Assembly (NCBI GenBank): GCA_004010535.1
Contig: RQYE01000001.1
Location: 124,001-188,000, forward strand
DNA: 64,000 nt
Reading direction: 5' to 3'
Source: Coriobacteriales bacterium OH1046
GTDB taxonomy: Bacteria > Actinomycetota > Coriobacteriia > Coriobacteriales > Atopobiaceae
The notes beneath the pieces are model-generated. The model was not told the origin of the DNA. It worked only from the letters and a program-made list of their open reading frames with translations, and ran no database searches. The position numbers and the translations under genes are program-made. Shown piece after piece: positions 43,459-52,422 of this stretch. Each line of letters begins with the position of its first letter. Positions within the stretch are counted from its first letter, which is position 1.

Positions 43459-44436
43459 CTAGACCACCTCCCCTTCCGGATAAAGCCAGCACGCCACGAT
43501 GTGATCCTTTCCCACGAGCAGCGACTTGGGAACCTCTCTCATGCATCGTTCCATGCATTTGGAGCAGCGGTCTGCAAAACGGCAGCCCTTGCCGAAGTCG
43601 TATATCGTGGGGACCGATCCCGGTATGGCAGGCAGCTCGGACTTGTCAGAGGTCATTGTGGGGATTGACGACATAAGGCCGATCGTATATGGGTGCAACG
43701 GCTCGTCGAAAATGGCTTTGAGCGTACCGCGCTCGACGGCACGCCCGGCATACATGACGACAACCTCTTCGCAGATCTCGGCGACGACGCCGAGATTGTG
43801 CGTGACCATCATGAGACCGCCGGAATCACCCTTGAGCCCTTTCATGATGTCGAGGATCTGTGCTTGGATGGTCACGTCAAGCGCAGTCGTCGGTTCGTCG
43901 GCGATGAGCAGCGCCGGATGATTGATGATGGCCATGGCGATCATGACACGCTGGCGCATCCCACCTGAGAACTCGTGCGGATACTGGGAAAGGCGCGCTT
44001 CGGCGTTGTTGATACCGACGGATTCGAGTGACCGGATAGTACGCGCTCGGATTTCATCGGGCGCAAGATCGGGATGGTGGAGTAAAAGGCATTCGCCGAT
44101 CTGGTTGCCGATAGTAAGAACCGGATTCAGTGAAGTCATGGGTTCTTGGAAGATCATCGAGAGGCGATTTCCGCGGATGACTTCCATCTCCTTCTCACTC
44201 ATCTCGAGCACATTCTTGCCGTCGAACAGGATTTTTCCGCTCTGTACGACCGCCGCATCGGGTAGAAGGCGCATAAGAGACAGCGATGTCATCGACTTGC
44301 CGCATCCGGATTCCCCCACTACTCCGAGGGCCTTGCCTTCGTCGATGGAGAAACTCAGGTTGTCGATAAGGTTCGACACGTTGCCATCATCGTCTTTGAA
44401 GCCCATGCTGTAGTTGTGAAACTCGACCAAAGGCAT
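43459..44436 (-). CDS. Oligopeptide ABC transporter ATPase, OppD/DppD type
   Basis: A 325-residue ATPase partner of OppF. Walker A is GESGCGKSM, the signature [34 protein letters not shown], and the C-terminal oligo_HPY region contains [17 protein letters not shown]. It follows the first dipeptidase gene by 18 bases, so the enzymes and the transporter are one operon. Confidence 0.95.
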   Translation of the reverse strand: MPLVEFHNYSMGFKDDDGNVSNLIDNLSFSIDEGKALGVVGESGCGKSMTSLSLMRLLPDAAVVQSGKILFDGKNVLEMSEKEMEVIRGNRLSMIFQEPMTSLNPVLTIGNQIGECLLLHHPDLAPDEIRARTIRSLESVGINNAEARLSQYPHEFSGGMRQRVMIAMAIINHPALLIADEPTTALDVTIQAQILDIMKGLKGDSGGLMMVTHNLGVVAEICEEVVVMYAGRAVERGTLKAIFDEPLHPYTIGLMSSIPTMTSDKSELPAIPGSVPTIYDFGKGCRFADRCSKCMERCMREVPKSLLVGKDHIVACWLYPEGEVV

Positions 44437-44454
44437 GTAGGAAGGTCTCCTCTC

Positions 44455-45531
44455 CTAAGATCCCACGATGTCTTGACGGGCGGATACCGGCGCTATGCCC
44501 AGACCTCGCGCAGCACGCGGATCGCATTGCCGCCGATGACCTTGGCGATGTCCTCGTCGGAGTAGCCGTGCTTGACGAGCCAGCGCGGGATGTTCCAGCT
44601 GGCCTCGGTGCAGTTCTCGAGGCCCCAGACGAAGGGGACCATTGGTCTTGCTCATCGTGGTGTGCGGGGCCGCCTCGATGCCGATGACGCCGCCCCTCTC
44701 GGCCACCGCCTGCAGGAGCTCGTCGGCAGCCATACGGCGGATATTCCAGACAGCCTTAGCGCCGCAATGGCTCATGATGATGGGCTTAGAGGAGACGGTG
44801 ACGGCATCATAGGCGGTCTGGGTGCCGCAGTGGCTGACGTCGATGAGCATGCCCACCTTGTTCATGCGCTCCACGCACTCCCGTCCGAATCTGGTGAGCC
44901 CGCCGTCCTTGTCTTCCTTGAGGCCGTTGCCGAGCGCGTTGCTCTCTGAGTAGGTAATGCCGAGCTGGCGGACGCCGAGGCCGTAGAGGATGTCGATGCG
45001 GTCGACCTCGTTTTCGATGCATGCCGCTCCTTCGATGGCGCCGACCCATGCGATCTTGCCGGCAGCCTTGGCGGCGTAGATGTCGTCCACGGTCTTTGCA
45101 TGTACGAGCAAATCCTGATGGGCAAGGTCGCAGAGGCGCATGCCGAGGTCGTGGACGATATCGATCCACTTCCACCCGCCGGGACTGGAGATGATGTTGA
45201 CACCGTCCATCATGTTGTCGAAGACGCAGTCGATGTTGGAGTACGAGAGCGCCTCGTAAGCGCATACCGCACGTCCCTGCCGCATGGAATCCCAGATATT
45301 ATCGAGCGTCGACATGTCTTTGGGATAGAATGTAGGGTGATCATGTAGGCTCACATAGGGATGCTTGGCGAGGATTTCAGCTACGCGCGCCTCATCCTCG
45401 GCTGAGCAATCGACAACGTGGCGGCCGGCCCAGTCCCACTTTGCCCACTCGATCTGGGGCCAGTCCTTGCCCTCTTCGAGATAGCTGTATGCTTTATAGC
45501 CGTTATATGCGCTTTTCTGTGCGAATTCCAT
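44455..45531 (-). pseudogene. M19 membrane dipeptidase, internally truncated (copy 1)
   Basis: An M19 (renal dipeptidase-type) zinc peptidase that normally splits dipeptides, including those with D-residues. The N-terminal ~310 residues look intact, with metal-site candidates in LHDHP, GAIEGAACIE, DVSHCGTQ and MSHCGAK. After HTTMSKTN the frame jumps to GPLRLGPREL, an out-of-frame reading of the family's C-terminus (VPFVWGLENC...IGGNAIRVLREVWA, whose natural stop is at 44493). The segment with the GIDHVxxGPD catalytic Asp is missing. It is either a true pseudogene or a misassembled repeat; the last 148 bases are identical to copy 2. Confidence 0.75.
44493..44640 (-). repeat. 148-bp repeat shared by both dipeptidase genes (copy A)
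   Basis: By reading, this tract is identical to 45711-45858 and covers the 3' end of both M19 genes. It ends exactly at the point where both reading frames break. Confidence 0.85.
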
Positions 45532-45675
45532 GTTGGGTCCTCTCTCCCATTAATGAACGAGCGGATAATTCCATCGATTACAGGATTCCGCTTGTGGATG
45601 TGGAGCGCTCTCTCGTGATGACCCCGACAGCTCCGCCCACGTCGTACCTGTTACTCGCAATCATATATAGCAGCT

Positions 45676-46794
45676 TCATGACGCCTCTCTCCTCAGTGCG
45701 CAGATTTTCCCTATGCCCAGACCTCGCGCAGCACGCGGATCGCATTGCCGCCGATGACCTTGGCGATGTCCTCGTCGGAGTAGCCGTGCTTGACGAGCCA
45801 GCGCGGGATGTTCCAGCTGGCCTCGGTGCAGTTCTCGAGGCCCCAGACGAAGGGGACCGCAGTACTCGAAATGCTCCATAAACGAGTCTATGTCGTGCGT
45901 GCTCTTAGTGTGGGACATCGTGGTGTGCGGGGCCGCCTCGATGCCGATGACGCCGCCCCTCTCGGCCACCGCCTGCAGGAGCTCGTCGGCAGCAAGGCGT
46001 TTGATATTCCAAATGGCCTTGGCACCCGTGTGGCTCATGATGATGGGCTTAGAGGAGACGGTGACGGCATCATAGGCGGTCTGGGTGCCGCAGTGGCTGA
46101 CGTCGATGAGCATGCCCACCTTGTTCATGCGCTCCACGCACTCCCGTCCGAATCTGGTGAGCCCGCCGTCGGCATCCTCGCGGCAGCCGCTACCGAGCGC
46201 GTTGCTCTCTGAGTAGGTAATGCCGAGCTGGCGGACGCCGAGGCCGTAGAGGATGTCGATGCGGTCGACCTCGTTCTCGATCATGGCTGCACCTTCTTCT
46301 GCGGCTACCCAAGCTATCTTTCCCTCGCGCTTGGCGCTGAAGATATCGTCGGCCTTGGTGCAGTGGACAAGGAAGTCCTGATGGGCAAGGTCGCAGAGGC
46401 GCATGCCGAGGTCGTGGACGATATCGATCCACTTCCAGCCCGCTGGGCTCGAGATGACGTTCGTGCCGTCCATCATGTTGTCGAAGACGCAGTCGATGTT
46501 GGAGTATGAGAGCGCCTCGTAAGCGCAGGCATCGCGACCCTGTCGCATGGCGTCGAAGTAGGGAGCTTTGCCGCTCATGTCACGAGTGCAGAAGTCGGCA
46601 TGCTCGTGGACGCTCACATACGGATTGGTCTTGAGAATTTCGGCCACGCGGGCTTCTTCTTCAAGTGTGCACTCGACCATATGGTAGCCGGCCCAGTTCC
46701 AATCGGCCCAATCTACAACCTTGTAATCCTTTTCCGGCACGAGGTAGGAGAAGGATCTGTAGCCCTTGTAGGCGGAACGCTGAGCGAATTTCAC
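45676..46794 (-). pseudogene. M19 membrane dipeptidase, internally truncated (copy 2)
   Basis: A paralogue of copy 1. It keeps 19 more residues (SHTKSTHDIDSFMEHFEYC) before the same junction to GPLRLGPREL. The lost part again covers the GIDHVxxGPD segment, and the natural-frame stop lies at 45711. The GTG start at 46794 has TGGAG upstream and gives KFAQRSAYKGYRSF, parallel to EFAQKSAYNGYKAY in copy 1; the 77-codon extension in the track is not real. The metal motif reads SVHEHAD. Both copies sit between the binding protein and the transporter genes. Confidence 0.75.
45711..45858 (-). repeat. 148-bp repeat shared by both dipeptidase genes (copy B)
   Basis: Identical partner of 44493-44640. 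Further near-identical tracts flank it, for example the segment coding for HTTM and the FGRECVERMNKVGMLIDVSHCGTQTAYDAVTVSSKPIIMSH region, with diverged stretches between, as expected of gene conversion or a collapsed assembly. Confidence 0.85.
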
Positions 46795-46810
46795 GGAAAC
46801 TCCATTCGGT

Positions 46811-46844
46811 AAAGGGGAGGGCACCGGATAGCACCCTCCCCTTT
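46811..46844 (-). terminator. Intercistronic hairpin after the peptide-binding-protein gene
   Basis: A perfect 11-bp stem (AAAGGGGAGGG / CCCTCCCCTTT) with a 12-base loop follows the binding-protein stop by about 20 bases. Such hairpins commonly lower expression of downstream transporter genes relative to the binding protein. Confidence 0.7.
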
Positions 46845-46865
46845 GGCCTCTGCACGACGAAACGT

Positions 46866-48518
46866 TTACTTGAGCTTGACGTTCTGGAAGGGTTTGCAAT
46901 AGAAGTATCCGGAGTTGCCATAGACGAGCTTCCAACCGTCGAAGTGCTCTGTGGAGGCAACATAGGTACTGGAGGGAACGAACAGGTGAACGCAAGGCAG
47001 ATTCTCGACGAACCAGGTTTGCCACTGGTCGAGAAGCCCCTTGCGCTTGTCGTAGTCGACTTCGGCTTGCATGGCGCGGAGCAGGTCCTCCTGAGTTTGA
47101 TCATTGAACTCCATGAAGTTCAAGGTTTGACCGATACCGAAACAGGTCAGAAGCGTTGTGTCGACGTCATCGATAACGCCCCAAGAGCTGTATGACAGCT
47201 CGTACTTGTGGCCCTGGGTGACTTTCTCGGAGAAGGTGGCGGCATCGACGGGTTCCTTGTTGATTTTGATGCCGGCTTTTCTGAGGTCATCTACGATAAT
47301 GGACATGACTCCGTCGACGTTGGGGAGGGTCGATCTATAGGTGAGCGTGAACTCGAGGCGCTTGTCGCCATTAGCGCGCACACCATCGCCGGAGTCGATG
47401 TAGCCGGCAGCCTCGAGTTGAGCGGCGGCATCCTCGACGCTGAAAGCGGGTTGAGTGATGTTGGACTGCACGAGGTCCGCATAGACCGGCGAGATCGGGG
47501 TGTACATCGGGGTGGCAGCGCCTGCCCAGGCGACATTGCAAATGGCATCGCGGTCAATGCACTTCGCAAAGGCCTGGCGGACTTCCTTGTCTTGGAGGGC
47601 TGGGATACCCTGCGAGAAAGAGATTAGGGCATAGCCGAGAGCATCGATGGACTCGATCTGATACTTGGGATCGGTGGCCAGCTGCGAGGCGGACTGATCG
47701 GTGATGTAGTTGGCGATGACATCGATCTCGCCGTTCTGGAGGGCGAGGACGGCTGCGTTCTCATCGGTATAGAAGCGGAAGATGATCTCGTCGATATTGG
47801 CCCCGGCGCCGTTGTTCTGGGTATAGTGCTCGTTCTTCACGAGATCGACGTACTCGCCGTCTTTCCACTCCTTGATGTAGTAGGGACCGTAGCCGTCGCC
47901 GGGATACTCAAGGCTGAATGTAGAGGGATCGGCGACATTCTCCCAGATGCTTTTACGCATGAAGGGTTCCCAGTAGCCGGCACCGTTCCAGAAGTTGACA
48001 TTGGCAGATGAGAGCACGAACTTGACAGTGTGCTCATCGATGATCTCAGTCTTGTCGAAGTCTACAACGCTGTAATAGGAATCGTAAAAACCGATGTGGT
48101 TGTCCGTACCGTATTTGGCACCGAAGACAACATCCTCAGCGGTAAGCGGTGTTCCGTCGTTCCAGCACAATCCCTCCTTGAGGGTAATGGTCCACTCGGT
48201 TGCATCGTCGTTCACTATGGGATCTTCGGTGAGGAAGCCGAACTTGGTGCCGTTTTCATCGAACTCGATGGGGGGCGGGCATACAAGGTACATGATAGTG
48301 GCGGAATTGAGATCGTTTTGATACCAAATGTTGGGACCTATGGCCACGGAGGTCTGGCCAACGTTGAGGATATTGGGGTGCTCGGAACCACTCTCCCCGC
48401 CGGTTTCAGAGCTGCCTTGCTCGACACCGTTACCGCCGCAGCCGGCGAGGGCGAGAATCGAGGCGGCCGCAGATGCGCCCATCAGGAAGTTGCGCCTACT
48501 CGTAGTGAGCTTCTCCAT
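46866..48518 (-). CDS. Peptide ABC transporter substrate-binding lipoprotein
   Basis: A 550-residue SBP_bac_5 (DppA/OppA-type) binding protein. The N-terminus MEKLTTSRRNFLMGASAAASILALAGCGG has both a twin-arginine motif (SRRNFL) and a lipobox (LALAGC), so it is probably Tat-exported and lipid-anchored. Core motifs include FGFLTEDPIVNDDATEWTITLKEGLCWNDGTPLTAEDVVF and DKEVRQAFAKCIDRDAI. The start follows the Tat signal; the upstream TTG in the track is not needed. It heads the operon with the dipeptidases, OppDFBC and amidohydrolase. Confidence 0.93.
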   Translation of the reverse strand: MEKLTTSRRNFLMGASAAASILALAGCGGNGVEQGSSETGGESGSEHPNILNVGQTSVAIGPNIWYQNDLNSATIMYLVCPPPIEFDENGTKFGFLTEDPIVNDDATEWTITLKEGLCWNDGTPLTAEDVVFGAKYGTDNHIGFYDSYYSVVDFDKTEIIDEHTVKFVLSSANVNFWNGAGYWEPFMRKSIWENVADPSTFSLEYPGDGYGPYYIKEWKDGEYVDLVKNEHYTQNNGAGANIDEIIFRFYTDENAAVLALQNGEIDVIANYITDQSASQLATDPKYQIESIDALGYALISFSQGIPALQDKEVRQAFAKCIDRDAICNVAWAGAATPMYTPISPVYADLVQSNITQPAFSVEDAAAQLEAAGYIDSGDGVRANGDKRLEFTLTYRSTLPNVDGVMSIIVDDLRKAGIKINKEPVDAATFSEKVTQGHKYELSYSSWGVIDDVDTTLLTCFGIGQTLNFMEFNDQTQEDLLRAMQAEVDYDKRKGLLDQWQTWFVENLPCVHLFVPSSTYVASTEHFDGWKLVYGNSGYFYCKPFQNVKLK

Positions 48519-48630
48519 GTGCCGAACACCATCCTTCCCCCGTTGGGCGCCCAAACACGCCCGATTAACGTACTTCGGCAGCCCCTATGATATGGATGGG
48601 CATATCAGATTCCATGGCGTTATCTGACTC

Positions 48631-48687
48631 GTAACAAATATGCAGGTTTAATGTGTCAAAAATGACATCGATTCATCAAAGATGAAT
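48631..48687 (-). promoter_or_regulatory. Promoter and operator-like repeats of the peptide-uptake operon
   Basis: On the minus strand TTGACA (48654-48659) and TGTTAC (48631-48636) are spaced by 17 bases. The -35 is embedded in TGTCATTTTTGACA (48654-48667). Just upstream lies a second perfect repeat, ATTCATC-N3-GATGAAT (48671-48687). This suggests control by a dimeric regulator not encoded nearby. Confidence 0.55.
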
Positions 48688-48746
48688 ATTGTTTCATGAA
48701 GCTAACAGTTTATGAGGGAGTCGTGCAAACAGACATGCCAATGCCA

Positions 48747-50084
48747 TCAGGAGAAACAACACGAGTCAAGGAAATGCCTGAGAACGCGGATCGCATGAAG
48801 GTAACTCCGCTTGGATAGGCGCTCGTCGACCGCATGGATGCGCGAACCATCCTCGGGTGCGACCAGGTAAGGAAGAATGCGCACGCTCTGGCGCGAGATC
48901 CTCTCGTAGCGGATGGCATCGCAGCCGCCGCACATGAACAGGGGAACGAAGGATGCGCCGGGATAGAAGTGCTCGAGGGATTGCCTGAGAGCATCGTAGA
49001 GCGTGCCGCCGGGATCATCCTGACGTGCCGAGGGGGTCCTGTGGAGCACCTCGACCACAACGTCCTCCCCTGCGGCCCTCCTGATGAGATCGAGGAACGG
49101 ATCGATGCCATGTCCCGGCAGCAGACGGAAGTTGATCGTGGCGATCGCATCGAAGGGAAGGACGTTCGCGGATGGCGCGGAGCCTTCGATCTGGGTGACG
49201 GCCATGGTATCGGCTACGTAAGGGTAGCCCTCCTCGGACCGCGCGAGCTGCATGAGGAGATCCTCGTCGGCGTCGATGCCGAGCTCTTCCAGCGCTCTGC
49301 GCAGGAGCGGCGTGAGCATGGGTTCGGGCATGGCGTCCCTGATCGACGCGATGGCGTGGGCGAGTTTCTCGAGGGATGTCGTTCCGAATGGGTTGGATGA
49401 ATGCCCTCCTTTGCCTCGCGCTGTGAGGCGGAGGTTCAAGAAGCCCTTCTGGGAGAGGCAGAGCCCTTGGATCTGTCGGCCATCCGCGCCGAAGAGCGAG
49501 CCATCGATGGGGGATGCGACCCCCTCATCGAGGAGAAAAGCGGCATGCACCCCCCTTTCGGCAAGCACCGCCGCAAGGCGCGTGGCACCGGCGCTCACCG
49601 TCTCCTCGTCATCGCCGAATGCGAAGATGATGCCGCGCCGGGGCTCGAGGCCCTCGAGAAGCGCGAGTTCTACGGCTTCGAGCTCGGCGAACATCATGCC
49701 CTTGATATCGAGCGCACCCCTCCCCCAGATATACTCGTCGCCCATATATCCGGAGAAGGGCGGATGGGTCCAAGCGGCCTCATCCGCGGGGACGACATCC
49801 TGATGCGCGAGCAGGATGATGGGCTCGAGGGCGGGATCCGCGCCCCCGAGGGTGATGAGAACGCTGCGTCCGAACACCTCGAACGAGGATCGCCCCATGA
49901 TGAGCGGAAACGAGGCCCGGATATGATCCTGAAGGGCGGCGAAGGAGGCCCCGTCGGCGTCATCGCCGCTTACCGTCCTGAAAGCGAGAGCTTTGGCAAG
50001 CCGCGAGAAAGCTCCCTCGGCGTCGAGCGCCGGGTACTCGTCCTCGTGGCCATAGAGGCGGTATAGGGTCTCAGGATATGCCAT
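48747..50084 (-). CDS. M20 family metallopeptidase (carboxypeptidase S/PM20D1-like)
   Basis: A 445-residue zinc peptidase. Ligands appear in LLAHQDVVPADEAAW (His), WGRGALDIKG (bridging Asp), GDDEETVSAGA (Glu general base and ligand) and DEG. The dimerisation domain starts around GKGGHSSNPFGTTSLEKLA. The long form and AHQDVVPAD...WTHPPFSG resemble carboxypeptidase Ss1/PM20D1, which cut or make N-acyl amino acids. It is 228 bases downstream of the start of the peptide-uptake operon and on the same strand, but that operon has its own promoter. Confidence 0.9.
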   Translation of the reverse strand: MAYPETLYRLYGHEDEYPALDAEGAFSRLAKALAFRTVSGDDADGASFAALQDHIRASFPLIMGRSSFEVFGRSVLITLGGADPALEPIILLAHQDVVPADEAAWTHPPFSGYMGDEYIWGRGALDIKGMMFAELEAVELALLEGLEPRRGIIFAFGDDEETVSAGATRLAAVLAERGVHAAFLLDEGVASPIDGSLFGADGRQIQGLCLSQKGFLNLRLTARGKGGHSSNPFGTTSLEKLAHAIASIRDAMPEPMLTPLLRRALEELGIDADEDLLMQLARSEEGYPYVADTMAVTQIEGSAPSANVLPFDAIATINFRLLPGHGIDPFLDLIRRAAGEDVVVEVLHRTPSARQDDPGGTLYDALRQSLEHFYPGASFVPLFMCGGCDAIRYERISRQSVRILPYLVAPEDGSRIHAVDERLSKRSYLHAIRVLRHFLDSCCFS

Positions 50085-50086
50085 GC

Positions 50087-50602
50087 CTAGATCTGCATGC
50101 TGATCTCGGAGGTTGCCTTGCGGATGAAGTGCAGCTTGTGAGGCTCCGCATCATCTGCGGGATAACCGAGGGGGAAGATTCCCACCAGACGATATCCGTC
50201 CGTCTCGGTAAACGCCTCCTGGATGGCATCGGCATGGAAGTCGCCCACCCAGAGCGAGCCGAGGCCGAGATCGTGCGCCTCGAGCAGCATATGGGCTCCC
50301 ACGATACCGCCGTCGATATCGGCGAAGTTGATGCCGCTCATGCGGCTCATGCCCGCATCCTCGGGACGTACGCCGAGGACGAGCAGGACCGGGGCATCGA
50401 AATGGTAGGGCGTCGCGGCGCGCACGACTGCCTGCGATATCTCATCGGTTACGGCCCATACGTACCATGCCTGCCTGTTGGACGCCGTGGGAGCGGCGAT
50501 CGCGGCCTCGATGATACGGTCGATCTTCCAACTCTCGACGGATTTATCGGAGAATCGGCGGCAGGAATAGCGGTCGTGTGCCAAAATGATGAAGTCTTCC
50601 AT
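50087..50602 (-). CDS. Nitroreductase family FMN oxidoreductase
   Basis: A 171-residue protein with the nitroreductase fold: HDRYSCRRFSDKSVESWKIDRIIEAAIAAPTASNRQAWYVWAV supplies the FMN-binding Arg/Ser region, GGIVGAHMLLEAHDLGLGSLWVGDFH the central helix, and GIFPLGYPADDAEPHKL the C-terminal FMN loop. It would reduce nitro, quinone or flavin substrates with NAD(P)H. It is transcribed two bases ahead of the M20 gene. Confidence 0.92.
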   Translation of the reverse strand: MEDFIILAHDRYSCRRFSDKSVESWKIDRIIEAAIAAPTASNRQAWYVWAVTDEISQAVVRAATPYHFDAPVLLVLGVRPEDAGMSRMSGINFADIDGGIVGAHMLLEAHDLGLGSLWVGDFHADAIQEAFTETDGYRLVGIFPLGYPADDAEPHKLHFIRKATSEISMQI

Positions 50603-50629
50603 GGGCGGCCCCTCTCTCTGGATGAGCTA

Positions 50630-50660
50630 AGTATAGATGCTCTGGCGGGTTCCCCGTCAA
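50630..50660 (-). promoter_or_regulatory. Putative nitroreductase promoter
   Basis: On the minus strand TTGACG (50655-50660) and TATACT (50630-50635) are separated by 19 bases, slightly long, 28 bases before the start codon. Confidence 0.4.
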
Positions 50661-50710
50661 CATCGTCTCCAGACCGATCCCCGTAGGGGCCTCTGAGGAG
50701 ACAACAATGA

Positions 50711-50739
50711 TTGCGCGGGATACGGGAGTCTGCGATACT
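50711..50739 (+). promoter_or_regulatory. Putative promoter of the small membrane-anchored protein
   Basis: TTGCGC, a 17-base spacer and GATACT lie 35 bases before the GTG at 50774. It is divergent from the nitroreductase promoter. Confidence 0.4.
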
Positions 50740-50773
50740 GGCGGCATCGCCATGTCTTCTGAAGGGTGGTTCC

Positions 50774-51217
50774 GTGGGCAGAGGGATGATGAGGAGGGCT
50801 ATTCCGCTCATAGTGCTTGCCCTGCTCGCCATAGGCTTCCTGATTGCCCGCTGTGATGGGGATTCAGGCGAAGCCATGAAGCTTCCAGTTGCCGATACGG
50901 TACGCGAGGTGGAGATCACGCAGGGCAACATGGCTGCCGTGATCGATGATCCGGACATCATGGCGGCGCTTATCCATGAGATGAGCGCCGCCGAGGATAC
51001 GGGTCGGGAAAGCGTGAACGACAGCCCTGCCGTCGGAGGCGCCGTGAGGATCAGGCTCGTGGTGTCGGATTCGGAGAGCATCACGGTATTCGCCTATTTC
51101 GACCAAAGAGGTTTGCAGTACAAGGGGACCCTGTACTTGGAGATACCCTACCAGGGGATCTATTCCATAGATGCGGCCTTCTGGGATAGTGTCGAGCAGC
51201 TCTTGCGGCAGACCTAG
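50774..51217 (+). CDS. Small membrane-anchored protein, unknown function
   Basis: A 147-residue protein: basic N-terminus, one membrane helix (AIPLIVLALLAIGFLIA), then an exported ~120-residue domain with PVADTVREVEITQGNMAAVIDDPDIMAALIHEM and alternating beta strands ending YQGIYSIDAAFWDSVEQLL. I do not recognise a family. The GTG at 50774 sits five bases after AAGGGTGG; ATG 50786 is an alternative. A single Cys just after the helix (ARCDG) is not in a clear lipobox. Confidence 0.6.
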   Translation: MGRGMMRRAIPLIVLALLAIGFLIARCDGDSGEAMKLPVADTVREVEITQGNMAAVIDDPDIMAALIHEMSAAEDTGRESVNDSPAVGGAVRIRLVVSDSESITVFAYFDQRGLQYKGTLYLEIPYQGIYSIDAAFWDSVEQLLRQT

Positions 51218-51277
51218 TTTCGGCGCGAACCGTGCGGTTCACAGAGATGCGCGCCTGCACGAACATCCCCATCGAAA

Positions 51278-51323
51278 CGCGATCATCCCGCAGGTGTTCA
51301 TGAACACCTGCGGGATGATCGCG
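51278..51323. terminator. 46-bp perfect palindrome between convergent genes
   Basis: Two 23-base arms meet without a spacer (centre TTCATGAA). It lies between the ends of a plus gene (51217) and a minus gene (51349), so a bidirectional terminator is the simplest reading, although T-runs are weak. The stem is unusually long. Confidence 0.55.
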
Positions 51324-51348
51324 CAAGGGCCCGGATGTTGATCCAGCA

Positions 51349-51885
51349 CTAACCTTCGTTCTCAAGATATAGCACGATAGGCTCTATATATTCGAAATCC
51401 GAAATGTCATAGGAAGCGGATATCATTTCCGCCATGTTCTTCTCGTCCTCGGTGACTTTCTTCTTTCTCTTCATGATCGAGGCAAACATCTTCATCGCCA
51501 GTTTGGATGGCAGCTTCATTTTTTCGTAGTTCAAACCTCCCTGGCAATAAAATGCCCTAATATACGCTCTTTGCTCAACTGAGAGCATGTTATGAAGAGC
51601 CTCCTCGATAACGGGACTCTCATTGGGGCTTGCGCCAACACAGAAGACCGCCAGACGTTTGCCTCTCCAGTCGGCCGCTTTATCCAAAAACCACTTCACC
51701 TTGGCCACTTTTCCGGCTATCGCCCATCCGCCATAAGCTATCGCTTGATACTCGTCGAAAAAAGCGGCATCCTTCTTTCGCGCATCTTTGAGTTCAATGA
51801 GATCGGCTTTCATTCTGCCCGCGATCCATCCGGCGTATTTCTTTGTGAATCCGGTTTGGGAAGTATAGATAATCAAAGTTTTCAT
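51349..51885 (-). CDS. Flavodoxin-domain protein
   Basis: A 178-residue flavodoxin-like protein. MKTLIIYTSQTGFTKKYAGWIAGRM is an FMN phosphate loop, and the GGWAIAGKVAKVKWFLDKAADWRGKRLAVFCVGASP region resembles HemG-like flavodoxins. A lysine-rich C-terminal part (MKRKKKVTEDEKN) follows. It is more AT-rich and lysine-rich than the surroundings and is coupled by a four-base overlap to a MarR regulator, suggesting a transferred pair. Confidence 0.85.
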   Translation of the reverse strand: MKTLIIYTSQTGFTKKYAGWIAGRMKADLIELKDARKKDAAFFDEYQAIAYGGWAIAGKVAKVKWFLDKAADWRGKRLAVFCVGASPNESPVIEEALHNMLSVEQRAYIRAFYCQGGLNYEKMKLPSKLAMKMFASIMKRKKKVTEDEKNMAEMISASYDISDFEYIEPIVLYLENEG

Positions 51886-52361
51886 AATTCGCTCAGGTTC
51901 CTTTCCATTTTCATAATCGTGTGTATCGTAAGCATCAAACTTTCCTCATCGACGCCCCTAAAGATGCAGGCAATGACTTCCTTGCTCTGACTGTCGTTCT
52001 TTTCGCAAAAATCCCGGCATTTTTCAGTAACCAGTATTCTTTGCTTCCTTCTGTCTTTCTCATCCGCCATCATCGCGATAAAGCCTTTTTTCTCGAGCTT
52101 AAGCAAGATCTGCCTCACATTTTGATGGGAAGTGCCCAGGACATCCGACAATTCGTTTAGAGTCGGAGGTTCTTTGCAGAGGTTGATGCAGATGATTGCA
52201 AAAAACTGCTTCCAGGTAATCTCCCTGAAAAGGGCATCGGCACGTGCCTGATATCGATTGTCGAATGCACTCAGCAATCCCAATAGAAAGGCTTGCGGCG
52301 CCATGTCGCCAAATTCGACCGAGCTTTTGCCCACCGCCTCGTCATAATTCATAAGTCCCAT
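51882..52361 (-). CDS. MarR family transcriptional regulator
   Basis: A 159-residue winged-helix regulator: ITWKQFFAIICINLCKEPPTLNELSDVLGTSHQNVRQILLKLEKKGFIAMMADEKDRRKQRILVTEKC shows the MarR recognition helix and the D-x-R-R wing. It probably controls itself and the overlapping flavodoxin gene through the inverted repeats upstream. Lower GC and Lys/Ile-rich composition set the pair apart from its neighbours. Confidence 0.9.
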   Translation of the reverse strand: MGLMNYDEAVGKSSVEFGDMAPQAFLLGLLSAFDNRYQARADALFREITWKQFFAIICINLCKEPPTLNELSDVLGTSHQNVRQILLKLEKKGFIAMMADEKDRRKQRILVTEKCRDFCEKNDSQSKEVIACIFRGVDEESLMLTIHTIMKMERNLSEL

Positions 52362-52388
52362 CCTCGATTCATGCGCTCATAATAAAAA

Positions 52389-52422
52389 GTAATGTATTAC
52401 ATATTTTAATGTAACACATTAC
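52389..52422 (-). promoter_or_regulatory. Operator/promoter of the marR-flavodoxin pair
   Basis: Nested inverted repeats GTAATGT...ACATTAC and TTACAT...ATGTAA span a very AT-rich 34-base stretch just upstream of marR. This is the usual form of a MarR autoregulatory site. Confidence 0.65.

Noticed and set aside
44455-46794. Programmed frameshift as explanation for the dipeptidase ends
   Set aside because: More than a frame change is involved: a segment carrying essential residues is missing in both copies, and no slippery site is visible at the junction.
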